From an uncultured Bacteroidota bacterium (GTDB taxonomy: Bacteria > Bacteroidota > Bacteroidia > Flavobacteriales > Flavobacteriaceae), in contig CACIKV010000008.1 of assembly GCA_902587325.1 (NCBI GenBank), positions 1 through 64,000 on the forward strand: a stretch of 64,000 nucleotides of DNA. Direction: 5' to 3'. Positions 17,203-25,382 of the stretch are shown one piece after another. The notes beneath the pieces were generated by a model. It ran no database searches. It was not told where the DNA came from and was given only the letters and a program-made list of their open reading frames with translations. A program made the translations under genes and the position numbers. Position 1 is the first letter of the stretch. Each line of letters starts with the position of its first letter.

Positions 17203-17233
17203 CAAAACTACAATAATTAATCAAAATTGCAAA
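17203..17233 (-). promoter_or_regulatory. Promoter of rplM-rpsI (-33 TTTG, 19 nt, -7 TAGTTTTG)
   Basis: On the minus strand TTTG (17233-17230) is followed after exactly 19 nt by TAGTTTTG (17210-17203). This fits the Bacteroidota consensus TTTG-N17-23-TAnnTTTG and is the best two-part match I found in the window. The predicted transcription start is near 17199, leaving a leader of about 18 nt before the TTG at 17181. Confidence 0.7.
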
Positions 17234-17255
17234 TGATTTGTAAAATAAATGTAAC

Positions 17256-19898
17256 CTAGTGTGCCTCTAGCCAATTATAACCTTGACCAATGTCAACTTT
17301 CAATGGAACTTTTAGTTTATAGGCATTTTGCATGTTGTATGAAACAATTTTTTTAACATTATCTATCTCATCTATTAAACAATCAAAAATAAGTTCATCG
17401 TGTACTTGTAAAATTAGTTTTGTTTTCATTGATTGAGATTGAAATTCTCTGTTAATTTTCACCATTGCAATTTTGATTATGTCTGCTGCACTTCCTTGAA
17501 CTGGAGTGTTTATCGCATTCCTCTCAGCAGAGGATCTAATTATTGCATTTCTAGAATTTATATCACTTAAATATCTTTTTCTACCAAGAATTGTTTTCAC
17601 ATATCCATTTTCTCTCGCAAATTCAACTTGTTCATTAGTAAAATCTTTTAGTTTAGGAAATGATTTGTAGTAGTTTTCTATTATTGCTTTTGATTCAGCT
17701 CTGCTAAGATTCGTTTGATTACTAAGCCCAAAAGCAGAAACACCATAAATAATTCCAAAGTTTACAACTTTAGCATGACTTCTTTGTTCATTACTTACAT
17801 TTTCTTGTTTAACTCCAAAAACATTAGCTGCTGTTGCTCTGTGTATATCCTCATCATTATTGAATGCTTTAATCATACTTTTATCATTACTCATCGATGC
17901 AATTACTCTTAATTCAATTTGTGAATAATCAGCTGAAATTAGTATATGTTTATTATTCCTAGGTATAAAAGCTTTTCTGATCAATTTTCCATTTTTAGTT
18001 CTTATAGGAATATTTTGAAGATTAGGATTTAGACTACTTAGTCGTCCAGTGGCTGTGAGGGTCTGATTAAAAACACTATGAATTCTTTTGGTTTTATTAT
18101 TTATCTGCTTTGGCAATGCTGAAACATATGTAGTAATGAGTTTTTGTAAGGATCTCCATTTAAGAATTTTTACTACTATTTCATGTTTATTAGCTAGCTT
18201 TGATAAAGTCTCTTCACTTGTTGAGTATTGACCTGACTTCGTTTTTTTTGCTTTTGATATAATTTTTAACTTATCGAAAAGTATTTCACCTAATTGTTTA
18301 GGAGAAGCTAAATTGAATTCTTGATCACATATTAGATAAATTTCAGACTGTAGTTTTTTTAAAATATTTCCGAATTGAATATTAATATCATTCAATAGTT
18401 TGGTGTCAATATTGACTCCTTCATTTTCCATTTCAGTTAATATTACTGAAAGAGGCATCTCAACATCCTCAAAAAGTGATTCCAAAGCATGTTCACTGAT
18501 TTCTTTTATAATTGTTGTTGAAATTTTATTAATGTAATATGATTTTGTATCACTATCTAAAACTGAATTAAAACCATAAATTTTCAAAAATGATTCAAAG
18601 TCATCTCTTCTGTTTGAATCAATTAGATAGTTAGCAATTTTTAAATCAAAAAATACTTTAGTGTTGTTAGCTAAATTATATTTTTTAAAAAAACGTAAAA
18701 TTTTTTTTATGTCAAAAACAAAAATTCTAGAATTTGTATTAAATAATGGTTCAATCAGTTTAATAAATTGATTTGATTCACCTTGATTAATGTCAATAGA
18801 GTAAATTGAATTTTCTGTCCAACAAATCGATAAAATATTGTCCTTATTTACATCTAAGGAAAATGTCTTTTCCTTTTTTAATTTTTCATTTAGAATTTCA
18901 AAAGACTTTTTGCTAGAAACTTCTTGTATGAAAATTTTTTTTGAAGATTTTGATATCTCTTCAATGTTAGAAAATAAGTCAAAATTTTTATCAATTTGCT
19001 CAATTTCTATATTATCTTTTATAAAAATTTTTTTAAATGTTTCACTCAATCTTTTAAATTCAAGATCATTGAAAATCTTGGATATTTCTTTATTGTTTGG
19101 TGTTTTTAATTTTAAATCTTCAATTTTATATTTAATGGGAACATCAGTAATTATAGTTGCTAATTTTTTAGATAAAATACCTAAATCTTTGTTCTCTTCG
19201 ATCTTTTCTTTTAACTTACCTTTAATTTGTTCTGTATTTTGAATTAAACCTTCAAGAGATCCATATTCCTTTAAAAATTTTTTTGCAGTTTTATCTCCAA
19301 CTCCAGGAAGTCCAGGAATATTATCTACAGAATCACCCATCATACCTAAATAGTCAATAACTTTTGTTGGATGATCTATTTCAAATTTGTTTTTAACCTC
19401 ATCAACTCCCCAAATTTCAATTCCATTTCCAAATCTAGCAGGTTTGTACAGAAAAATATTTTCAGTAACTAATTGAGCAAAATCTTTGTCAGGTGTTACC
19501 ATGTATATTTGGAATCCTTCTTTTTCAGCATTAATTGCGATTGTTCCCATTATGTCATCAGCTTCATAACCATCTTTATCGATTGTTTTAATACCCAAGT
19601 TTTTCAAAATATCATAAATAATAGGAACTGATTCAAGAATTGGTTCAGGTGTAGCATGTCTGTTAGCCTTATATTCTTGAAAAATTTCTTTCCTATCTTT
19701 TGAACCACCTTTATCAAATACAACTGAAAAATATTTAGGTTTTTCTCTATTTAAAATATCAAAAATAGAATTTAAAAACCCCATTATTGCACTTGTATCA
19801 AATCCTTTTGAATTTATTCGAGGGTTTTTTATAAAAGCATAATATCCTCTGAAAATTAGAGCATAAGCATCAATCAAAAAAAGTTTTGGTTTATTCAT
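17256..19898 (-). CDS. polA: DNA polymerase I with degenerate proofreading domain
   Basis: 880 residues: an N-terminal 5'-3' FEN-like nuclease (about 1-290; FLIDAYALIFRGYYA, DGYEADDIMG, TPDKDFAQL, PGLPGVGDKTA), a reduced middle domain (about 310-480) and the polymerase domain. Polymerase motifs are intact: motif A DYSQIELR near 657, motif B RSHAKVVNFGIIYG near 707 with the dNTP-selecting Phe, and motif C VHDELIFD near 832. The middle domain has lost the 3'-5' exonuclease residues: Exo I reads FSLDVN instead of DxE, the Exo II Asp is missing and the YxxxD Exo III segment is gone. It should fill gaps and remove primers without editing. Confidence 0.96.
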   Translation of the reverse strand: MNKPKLFLIDAYALIFRGYYAFIKNPRINSKGFDTSAIMGFLNSIFDILNREKPKYFSVVFDKGGSKDRKEIFQEYKANRHATPEPILESVPIIYDILKNLGIKTIDKDGYEADDIMGTIAINAEKEGFQIYMVTPDKDFAQLVTENIFLYKPARFGNGIEIWGVDEVKNKFEIDHPTKVIDYLGMMGDSVDNIPGLPGVGDKTAKKFLKEYGSLEGLIQNTEQIKGKLKEKIEENKDLGILSKKLATIITDVPIKYKIEDLKLKTPNNKEISKIFNDLEFKRLSETFKKIFIKDNIEIEQIDKNFDLFSNIEEISKSSKKIFIQEVSSKKSFEILNEKLKKEKTFSLDVNKDNILSICWTENSIYSIDINQGESNQFIKLIEPLFNTNSRIFVFDIKKILRFFKKYNLANNTKVFFDLKIANYLIDSNRRDDFESFLKIYGFNSVLDSDTKSYYINKISTTIIKEISEHALESLFEDVEMPLSVILTEMENEGVNIDTKLLNDINIQFGNILKKLQSEIYLICDQEFNLASPKQLGEILFDKLKIISKAKKTKSGQYSTSEETLSKLANKHEIVVKILKWRSLQKLITTYVSALPKQINNKTKRIHSVFNQTLTATGRLSSLNPNLQNIPIRTKNGKLIRKAFIPRNNKHILISADYSQIELRVIASMSNDKSMIKAFNNDEDIHRATAANVFGVKQENVSNEQRSHAKVVNFGIIYGVSAFGLSNQTNLSRAESKAIIENYYKSFPKLKDFTNEQVEFARENGYVKTILGRKRYLSDINSRNAIIRSSAERNAINTPVQGSAADIIKIAMVKINREFQSQSMKTKLILQVHDELIFDCLIDEIDNVKKIVSYNMQNAYKLKVPLKVDIGQGYNWLEAH

Positions 19899-20001
19899 TG
19901 ACTTAAATTCTAAAATACAAACTAATGTCTAGAAATTTTAATATTTATTAAGCTAAATATTTTGACTAATAGTTTTATGATTTATTATTTATAAAAAATG
20001 T

Positions 20002-20009
20002 TATTTTTG
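20002..20009 (+). promoter_or_regulatory. Putative -7 box for the thioredoxin-like gene
   Basis: TATTTTTG matches TAnnTTTG, 15 nt before the ATG at 20025. The -33 position is not convincing. Confidence 0.4.
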
Positions 20010-20024
20010 CATTAAATTTTTGAT

Positions 20025-20321
20025 ATGCCGAAATTTGGTGAACTTATTGATTCAGAAATGCCAATTCTTCTTGATTTTTATACCGATTGGAACGAAGCTT
20101 CAACCTCAATGCATCCCGTATTAAAGGATGTTGCTGCTGCAATTGGTGATAAGGGTAAAGTAATAAAGATTAATGTTGATAAAAATAATGAGTTGGCACA
20201 AGCTTTGCGAATTAAGGGTTTACCTACATTAATGATATATAAATCTGGTGAGATGGTTTGGAGACAGAGCGGAGAACAAGATGCCAATACACTTATAAAT
20301 TTACTGAGCGAATTTATCTAA
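20025..20321 (+). CDS. Thioredoxin-fold protein without active-site cysteines
   Basis: 98 residues with a complete thioredoxin fold pattern: PILLDFYTDW, the central VIKINVDKNNELAQALRIKGLPTLMIYKSGE with the cis-Pro, and the final helix. The redox motif WCxxC is replaced by WNEAS (residues 22-26), and the protein contains no cysteine at all, so it cannot act as a dithiol reductase. I recall similar cysteine-poor thioredoxin-like proteins in other Flavobacteriia, which would make this a conserved non-redox role such as binding or chaperoning. It is divergent from polA and ends 1 nt from the convergent DUF2723 gene. Confidence 0.85.
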   Translation: MPKFGELIDSEMPILLDFYTDWNEASTSMHPVLKDVAAAIGDKGKVIKINVDKNNELAQALRIKGLPTLMIYKSGEMVWRQSGEQDANTLINLLSEFI

Positions 20322-20322
20322 G

Positions 20323-23300
20323 TTAGAACTGATTATAATATTTTTCATAATCAATAATTTCGGAATCTAGATATTTTTTATTTTCAAATTTTGAAATAAT
20401 ATTAACTATATTTTCATATTTTTCTAGTTCTTGAGCAATTAAATCGTTTATATATTCTGAATTCGAATTATCATTTGCAGAAATTAAAGTATTTAATCTT
20501 GATATTATTAACCCTTTTATTTTCTCATATAAATTTCTTGCATCTGTAACTTTTTCAGAAATATAAAGCGGCTTTATAAAACTTTTCATATAATTATAAA
20601 AGTCGTATTCACCATATAAATCCTTAAATATTTCTGTTGATTTCATGTATTTTATAATAAATTCACTAACAAATTTTTCTTCTCCAATATTTATTTGATT
20701 TTCTAAAAGACCTCTAAGTCTTTCATTATAAGTAAAAATATTTTCAGCGTGTTTTTCTAAGTTAAACTTATTTGAATTTAACATCATTGAATTCGAGTAA
20801 TAATAAATCTGCTCATGGTACTTTTCTTCAATCTTCTTAAATAAATTTTTTGACTTTTCTTTTTCGCCAATTTTATAATAGCTATTTATGTAAGGTTCAC
20901 TTAAGCTGTAATATCCAAAATATTCAATTGGCAATTTCTCAAATGATAAATCTAAAATCTCAAGAGCTTTAGAATTATCGCCTAATGATATAAATTTTTC
21001 AGCTAGTCTATGTAAGTTACTTCTAAATGTTATACTATTTTTTCTAGTTTCAGGGTCATGATATATTTTGTCAGATTCAGAATTTCCCCACTTCCATTTT
21101 TTAACAATTTCATACATTGTATTTGCATCAATCCTACCCATTTGATATGGATTTTCAGGATTTACGGGTGTTTCTATTGGTACAAGCTTGTAAACCAAGC
21201 CATCTAATTGTAGGTAATTTTTCATCCACAAATATTCAGAATCTTTATAACTTCCACCTGTGAAATATATAGGTCTTTCCCAATCATTTTTTGATAATAT
21301 ATCAAGCATTAAAATTTGATTTTTATATAATCCTGATTCAGGCAAATCTATATCTATGTAGTCAACAATTAAATTTTCATTTTCCTTTTTAACAACACCA
21401 CTGTTCAAAACATTTTCTTTATTAACATAAAATCTAATTTTATTTGTTGGATAGAAAATCATGTTTTGAGTGAATTTTGGAATTTCACTAAGATCAGATT
21501 TTTCATATCCATATTGTTCAAGTAAAAATTTATATTTAGTTCTTTCATTATCACTACTTATCCAATTCATAAAATCTTTAAGGTCCCACCTAACTGAATC
21601 AATAAGTTCTTCATATTTAATGAAATCTCTAACACCATAAGCATATTGTTTGTGTGTAAGTTGAGATTTTATAGGGTCACTTTTGTAAGCTTTCCTTTTC
21701 ATTTGGTCCATATACCAATCAGTTGCTATCAAACTAGTATTTATGGTTCTGACATCCGTTCTATGCTCTTCTATTTCTTGAGCATACCAAAGAGCAAAGG
21801 TGTCATTATCCCCAATTGTAAATATTATAGATTGCTTATCTTCTTCAATTGAATCTAGATACGCTTTAGCAAGTGTTTGTGCAGTGTATCTATTGGATCT
21901 GTCATGGTCATCCCAATTGTTAAAACCTAAAAGTAAAGGGCAAGCTGAAACAATGATCAATGAAATTAAAGAACTGTAATTTTCATTTAGATAATTTTTC
22001 ATTTTTTTGAAAAAAAATAAAAAACTCAAACCTATAAAAATTGAGTATGCATAGAAAGAACCAACAAGGGCATAATCTCTCTCCCTTGGTTCAAAGATTC
22101 TTTCATTAAGATAAAATTTTAGAGCTATTCCGGTAAAAATAAATAATAAAAAAACAGGCCAAAAAGTTTTAAAATCAGTTTTTAAAAGCATGAATAAGCC
22201 CAATATCCCTAGAAGGAAGGGAATCATAAAATATATATTTCTTGATTTATTATTAACTGAGTCACTTGGAAGGTTTTCTTGAGAACCCAGTCGAATTTCG
22301 TCAATATATTTAATTCCTGAAAGCCAATTTCCATTTTCAACGTCAAATTTCCATTGATTATCATTTTGTCTTCCAGAAAAATTCCACATGAAATATCTAA
22401 AATACATGTAACCTAACTGAAATGATAAAAAATAATTAAGATTTGATAGAAAGCTAGGTTTTTCTATGTTAATATAACTACTAAAATTTGTTAAAAATTC
22501 ATTAAATTCCTCAGCTGAAACATCTCCATTTTTTATTTCATTTTTAAAATCATTAACTATTTCTTCAATCTGTGAATTATCTTTAAATTCCCTCTTGATC
22601 TCAAAATCTAGAAATCCATAATATTTGATATAGTTTAAAGCATTATTATCACTCCACATTCTAGGAAAAAAACCCCTATGATTTTTATTTGAATTGATCT
22701 TTCCATTTTTCCAGTCATTTACAATTACATACCTATTTAAAGTATAATCTTTTTCATATTTAGGCTTATCATCTTTATATGGCTCATCTAAATCTTGACC
22801 AGCATACGCATCAGTGAACATAGGACCATAAAACAAGTATGTTTCAGGGTATTGTTCTAAATTATAGTAAGCTAATAATGATCTTGCATCTTTCGGGGAA
22901 TTTTCATTAATAACAGTGTTAGCATTTGATCTAATTGGTATCATTAACCAAGATGAAAATCCAATGAATATAAAGGTTAAACAAAGGAGAGTAGTGTTGA
23001 ATAAATAAAGTCTATTTTTGATAGAGTAGTTAAATAAATAGTAAAGTGTTAATACTATTAAAAAACCTGTAAAAATTGTTCCAGAATTAAATGGTAATCC
23101 AAGATCATTTACAAAAAAAACTTCGAGATATCCAAATAATTTTAATGTTGATGGTAGTAAAAGTTTAAAAATGAACAATAATATTGAAACAGAAATAATA
23201 TTAGCAATTAAAAATTTTTTAAAATTAAACTCAGAATATTTTTTAAAATAGTAAATTAAACCAATTGAAGGTAAGGCTAGAAGACCCATAAAATGAACTC

Positions 23301-23859
23301 CAAAAGAAAGACCTACAACAAATGAAATTAGAATTAACCACTTGTCAGATCTTTCATTGTAAAACTCAGACTCCCACTTTAACCCCAACCAAAATAAAAC
23401 TGATAAGATTAAGGTTGCCATAGCATAAACTTCAGCTTCTACAGCGTTGAACCAAAAACTATCTGTGAATGTGAAAGTCAATGCACCTAAAAAAGAGGAT
23501 CCAAAAACTTTTATTACTTCATTTTTCTTTATAGTTTTTCCTACTCCAAGAATTTTTTTAACCAAAAGAGAAATCGACCAAAAAAGAAATACAATTGTAA
23601 AGGCACTTGATGTCACAGACATCATGTTTACAGTATATGCGATTTGTTCATTATTTAGTGCTAGTATCGAAAAAATTGCACCTAGCATTTGAAAAAGGGG
23701 TGCTCCAGGTGGATGACCAATTTGAAGCTTAGCTGATGTTGAAATGTATTCTGCACAATCCCAGTAACTTGCTGTTGGTTCAACTGTTAGTGAATAAATT
23801 ACGAACGCAATTAAACCGCAAAAAATCCCAAATATTTTATTATATTTTGAAAAGCTCAA
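20323..23859 (-). CDS. GT117/DUF2723 membrane protein, probable protein O-glycosyltransferase
   Basis: A 1178-residue integral membrane protein. The N-terminal half has about a dozen hydrophobic helices and the family signature TVEPTASYWDCAEYI near residue 28 and LQIGHPPGAPLFQML near 46; Asp/Glu in the first loop are the likely catalytic region, as in other GT-C enzymes. The C-terminal 250 residues look like TPR-type helices (NSKALEILDLSFEKLP). The family is linked to protein O-mannosylation-type glycosylation in Bacteroidota; substrate is inferred. The start is TTG at 23859, since the family N-terminus begins there and no ATG precedes it. Confidence 0.88.
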   Translation of the reverse strand: MSFSKYNKIFGIFCGLIAFVIYSLTVEPTASYWDCAEYISTSAKLQIGHPPGAPLFQMLGAIFSILALNNEQIAYTVNMMSVTSSAFTIVFLFWSISLLVKKILGVGKTIKKNEVIKVFGSSFLGALTFTFTDSFWFNAVEAEVYAMATLILSVLFWLGLKWESEFYNERSDKWLILISFVVGLSFGVHFMGLLALPSIGLIYYFKKYSEFNFKKFLIANIISVSILLFIFKLLLPSTLKLFGYLEVFFVNDLGLPFNSGTIFTGFLIVLTLYYLFNYSIKNRLYLFNTTLLCLTFIFIGFSSWLMIPIRSNANTVINENSPKDARSLLAYYNLEQYPETYLFYGPMFTDAYAGQDLDEPYKDDKPKYEKDYTLNRYVIVNDWKNGKINSNKNHRGFFPRMWSDNNALNYIKYYGFLDFEIKREFKDNSQIEEIVNDFKNEIKNGDVSAEEFNEFLTNFSSYINIEKPSFLSNLNYFLSFQLGYMYFRYFMWNFSGRQNDNQWKFDVENGNWLSGIKYIDEIRLGSQENLPSDSVNNKSRNIYFMIPFLLGILGLFMLLKTDFKTFWPVFLLFIFTGIALKFYLNERIFEPRERDYALVGSFYAYSIFIGLSFLFFFKKMKNYLNENYSSLISLIIVSACPLLLGFNNWDDHDRSNRYTAQTLAKAYLDSIEEDKQSIIFTIGDNDTFALWYAQEIEEHRTDVRTINTSLIATDWYMDQMKRKAYKSDPIKSQLTHKQYAYGVRDFIKYEELIDSVRWDLKDFMNWISSDNERTKYKFLLEQYGYEKSDLSEIPKFTQNMIFYPTNKIRFYVNKENVLNSGVVKKENENLIVDYIDIDLPESGLYKNQILMLDILSKNDWERPIYFTGGSYKDSEYLWMKNYLQLDGLVYKLVPIETPVNPENPYQMGRIDANTMYEIVKKWKWGNSESDKIYHDPETRKNSITFRSNLHRLAEKFISLGDNSKALEILDLSFEKLPIEYFGYYSLSEPYINSYYKIGEKEKSKNLFKKIEEKYHEQIYYYSNSMMLNSNKFNLEKHAENIFTYNERLRGLLENQINIGEEKFVSEFIIKYMKSTEIFKDLYGEYDFYNYMKSFIKPLYISEKVTDARNLYEKIKGLIISRLNTLISANDNSNSEYINDLIAQELEKYENIVNIISKFENKKYLDSEIIDYEKYYNQF

Positions 23860-23964
23860 AAAACTAAATTGAATAACTAAAATAAATAAACATTATCAAT
23901 TATTATATTTTAATATTTAATAATATTTATTTAAAATAAACTGGTGTATAATTGAAAGTTATTT

Positions 23965-23972
23965 TAAATTTG
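23965..23972 (+). promoter_or_regulatory. Putative -7 box for tRNA-Gln
   Basis: TAAATTTG matches TAnnTTTG and ends 8 nt before the mature tRNA 5' end, a sensible distance. No clear -33 element at standard spacing. Confidence 0.45.
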
Positions 23973-23980
23973 AGCCCTCT

Positions 23981-24053
23981 TGGCCTATGGTGTAATTGGC
24001 AACACGTCTGGTTTTGGTCCAGAAGAGTCTAGGTTCGACCCCTAGTAGGCCAA
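23981..24053 (+). tRNA. trnQ: tRNA-Gln (anticodon TTG)
   Basis: A cloverleaf folds cleanly: acceptor TGGCCTA (23981-23987) with TAGGCCA (24046-24052), seven Watson-Crick pairs; anticodon stem TCTGG/CCAGA with loop TTTTGGT giving TTG; T arm CTAGG-TTCGACC-CCTAG. Discriminator base A at 24053. CCA is not encoded. Reads CAA (and CAG by wobble). Confidence 0.96.
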
Positions 24054-24074
24054 CTAAGTTTTGCAATATATTTA

Positions 24075-24121
24075 TATATTTGCACAGCAGAATGAAATAA
24101 CAGAGGGGACATCGTCCCCTC
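24075..24121 (+). promoter_or_regulatory. nusA leader: -7 box and GC-rich hairpin
   Basis: TATATTTG (24075-24082) fits the -7 consensus. Just downstream is a perfect 8-bp stem GAGGGGAC (24103-24110) and GTCCCCTC (24114-24121) with loop ATC, unusually GC-rich for this DNA. It is followed by CTTTATTATATATAA, not a clean T tract. It could terminate tRNA-Gln transcription, attenuate nusA-infB, or be what remains of a rimP leader; sequence alone does not decide. Confidence 0.55.
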
Positions 24122-24146
24122 CTTTATTATATATAATTTAATAAAT

Positions 24147-25382
24147 ATGGACAATTTATCATTAATTGAATCTTTTTCAGAGTTTAAAGATGAAAAGTTT
24201 ATAGACAGGGTTACATTGATGTCTATTCTTGAAGAAGTTTTTAGAAATACATTAAAAAGAAAATTTGGTGACGATGAAAATTTTGATGTTATTATAAATC
24301 CAGATAAGGGTGATTTGGAGATTTGGAGGAATAGAGTAGTTGTTGCAGATGAAGATGTTGAAGACGATAATAGTCAGGTTTCCTTGTCAGATGCAAGAAA
24401 AATTGAACCTGATTTTGAGGTTGGTGAAGATGTTTCAGAAGAAGTTAAACTTGTTGATTTAGGTAGAAGAGTTGTATTATCTCTTCGACAAAATTTAGTT
24501 GCTAAAATTCATGAACATGATAATGGAATTATATATAAACAGTTTATTGATCTAGTTGGTGAAATTTATACAGCCGAAGTTCACCACATAAGACATAATG
24601 TAGTTATTCTTTTAGATGATGATGGTAACGAAATAATTATGCCTAAAGACAGGCAAATACCATCTGACTTTTATAGAAAAGGCGATTCAGTTCGTGGGAT
24701 TATTGAGTCAGTTGAACTCAAGGGAACTAAACCTTCAATAATTATGTCAAGAACTTCCCCGAAATTCTTAGAAAAGCTTTTCGAACAAGATATTCCAGAG
24801 GTTTTTGATGGACTAATTAATATTAAAAAAGTTGTTAGAATACCTGGTGAAAAAGCAAAAGTATCAGTTGATTCATACGATGATAGAATTGATCCAGTAG
24901 GAGCATGCGTAGGAATGAAAGGTTCTAGAATACATGGAATTGTTAGAGAACTTGGAAATGAAAATATTGATGTAGTTAATTTCACAAACAATGTTCAACT
25001 GTATATTACAAGATCTCTTAGTCCCGCAAAAATAACTTCATTGAAAATAGATGATGAAAATAAAACAGTTCAGGTTTATTTAGATTCAGATCAGGTTTCA
25101 AAAGCAATTGGCAGAGGAGGTTATAATATTAAATTAGCTGGACAGCTTACTGGATATGAAATTGATGTTTTTAGAGAAGGTTCTGAAGAAGATGTTGAGC
25201 TTACAGAGTTTTCTGATGAAATTGATTCATGGATAATACAGGAATTTAAAAAAGCTGGATTGGACACTGCTAAAAGTATACTTGAGCAAGATGTTGATGA
25301 TTTAGCCAAAAGAACAGATTTAGAAGAAGAAACAATTATTGATGTAAGAAAAATACTTAGTGAAGAGTTCGAAAAAAATTAA
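24147..25382 (+). CDS. nusA: Transcription termination/antitermination protein NusA
   Basis: Binds RNA polymerase and modulates pausing, termination and antitermination. The 411 residues contain the N-terminal polymerase-binding domain ([27 protein letters not shown], in two parts), an S1 domain (about 135-200), and two KH domains ([16 protein letters not shown] near 257 and [14 protein letters not shown] near 318), ending in a short acidic tail. The start ATG gives the normal Bacteroidota N-terminus. It overlaps infB as TAATG. rimP, which normally precedes nusA, is not in the window. Confidence 0.97.
   Translation: MDNLSLIESFSEFKDEKFIDRVTLMSILEEVFRNTLKRKFGDDENFDVIINPDKGDLEIWRNRVVVADEDVEDDNSQVSLSDARKIEPDFEVGEDVSEEVKLVDLGRRVVLSLRQNLVAKIHEHDNGIIYKQFIDLVGEIYTAEVHHIRHNVVILLDDDGNEIIMPKDRQIPSDFYRKGDSVRGIIESVELKGTKPSIIMSRTSPKFLEKLFEQDIPEVFDGLINIKKVVRIPGEKAKVSVDSYDDRIDPVGACVGMKGSRIHGIVRELGNENIDVVNFTNNVQLYITRSLSPAKITSLKIDDENKTVQVYLDSDQVSKAIGRGGYNIKLAGQLTGYEIDVFREGSEEDVELTEFSDEIDSWIIQEFKKAGLDTAKSILEQDVDDLAKRTDLEEETIIDVRKILSEEFEKN

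Noticed and set aside
18838-19242. 134-codon open frame antisense to polA
   Set aside because: Shadow of a real gene in AT-rich DNA; Phe/Ser/Leu-rich translation with no domain.
20194-20208. TGGCAC-N5-TTGC, a perfect sigma-54 -24/-12 match on the plus strand
   Set aside because: It lies inside the thioredoxin-like coding region where the codons for ELAQAL explain it, and would only drive transcription antisense to DUF2723. With rpoN present it is worth a note but is most likely chance.
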